A stretch of 64,000 bases of DNA from Aquipluma nitroreducens (GTDB lineage Bacteria > Bacteroidota > Bacteroidia > Bacteroidales > Prolixibacteraceae): the NCBI RefSeq assembly GCF_009689585.1, contig NZ_AP018694.1, positions 434,001 through 498,000 on the forward strand, given 5' to 3'. Shown piece after piece: positions 63,782-64,000 of the stretch. Position 1 is the stretch's first letter. Each line of letters begins with the position of its first letter. Under the pieces are notes generated by a model. That model had not been told where the DNA came from. It saw only the letters and a program-made list of their open reading frames with translations, and searched no databases. The position numbers and the translations under genes are program-made.

Positions 63782-64000
63782 TTATTGCCTTATATTACAG
63801 ACTTCTTTCTTCCCTCCCAACAAATCACCCATCAATCCCCGTTTGATCGATTGGTATTTTTGTAATAGGGTTTCTTCTGATTCAAGTTTGTGATTCAATG
63901 ATTCCAGTCTATCAAATATTCTGCGTTGTTCATTTATATCTGGCATTTTAAATAATGGTTTTTCAAAATCCGATTTTCCAATATTTCCTTGTGCTCCAGC
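63782..64000 (-). CDS. hsdS: Type I restriction specificity subunit, C-terminal end (partial)
   Basis: 72 codons visible before the stop, entering from the right edge. LFKMPDINEQRRIFDRLESL, followed by a coiled coil with KYQSIKRGLMGDLLGG, is the standard end of a HsdS target-recognition plus coiled-coil domain. HsdS chooses the recognition sequence for the HsdR-HsdM-HsdS complex. Confidence 0.88.
   Translation of the reverse strand, partial: AGAQGNIGKSDFEKPLFKMPDINEQRRIFDRLESLNHKLESEETLLQKYQSIKRGLMGDLLGGKKEVCNIRQ

Noticed and set aside
1-64000. CRISPR arrays, tRNA and rRNA genes.
   Set aside because: No regularly spaced direct repeats and no tRNA or rRNA sequence were recognised on either strand.

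Overview
The window looks like a chromosomal segment of a Bacteroidota bacterium, probably a free-living or intestinal Bacteroidales/Marinilabiliales-type genome. The evidence is a type IX secretion (T9SS) sorting tail, DUF4402 pilin-like proteins, Bacteroides-style mobA-mobB-mobC genes, AT-rich intergenic DNA, and IS982, IS1380, IS21 and IS4-type insertion sequences typical of the phylum. No rRNA or tRNA gene was seen. The exact genus cannot be read from the sequence.

Region 1 (1-8.9 kb) is the end of an exopolysaccharide locus: a polyprenyl-phosphate sugar transferase cut by the window edge, two YjbH-like outer-membrane proteins that look like the two halves of one longer family member, a lipoprotein, a small beta-barrel protein, an unrecognised 206-aa protein, and a reverse-transcriptase-like protein with a substituted catalytic residue. 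An IS982 copy with an 8-bp target duplication sits between the last two.

Region 2 (9-17.7 kb) is a regulatory and transposon graveyard. Two near-identical 1382-bp IS elements, each with its own 6-bp target duplication, flank the remains of a hybrid histidine kinase. They are followed by an intact PAS histidine kinase, an IS5-type fragment, a small lipoprotein and a sigma-54 dependent response regulator.

Region 3 (17.7-28.1 kb, minus strand) is a chaperone-usher-like fimbrial locus: four DUF4402-like subunits, a PapD-like chaperone, a 1175-aa T9SS-tailed adhesin and a usher-like outer-membrane protein ending in a SPOR-like domain. A good sigma-54 promoter lies upstream of one subunit, and the sigma-54 response regulator is the convergent neighbour. 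The usher (A7 run) and one subunit (C6 run) each carry a one-base frameshift in a homopolymer.

Region 4 (28.4-49.5 kb) is a mobile element: IS1380/IS982 wreckage, mobC, a relaxase gene split by an IS21 element, mobA, a likely oriT, a large serine recombinase, a Gabija-type defence pair, a PD-(D/E)XK nuclease candidate, a secreted nuclease, and a block of small accessory genes including ArdC and a methylase-like protein. Three genes of that block share a long repeated 5' leader with a base-pair-covarying hairpin just before the start codon. This looks like an undescribed regulatory RNA.

Region 5 (49.5-64 kb) is defence-related: a two-gene module of an NdpA-like protein plus a membrane protein, a second NdpA-like protein, and a type I restriction locus on the minus strand (hsdS, accessory genes, hsdR, metallopeptidase). 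Accessory genes between hsdS and hsdR are bounded by duplicated copies of the hsdR 5' end, which suggests serial cargo insertion. One cargo module is a membrane-anchored protein with several S1-like repeats, translationally coupled to a small cysteine-rich protein.
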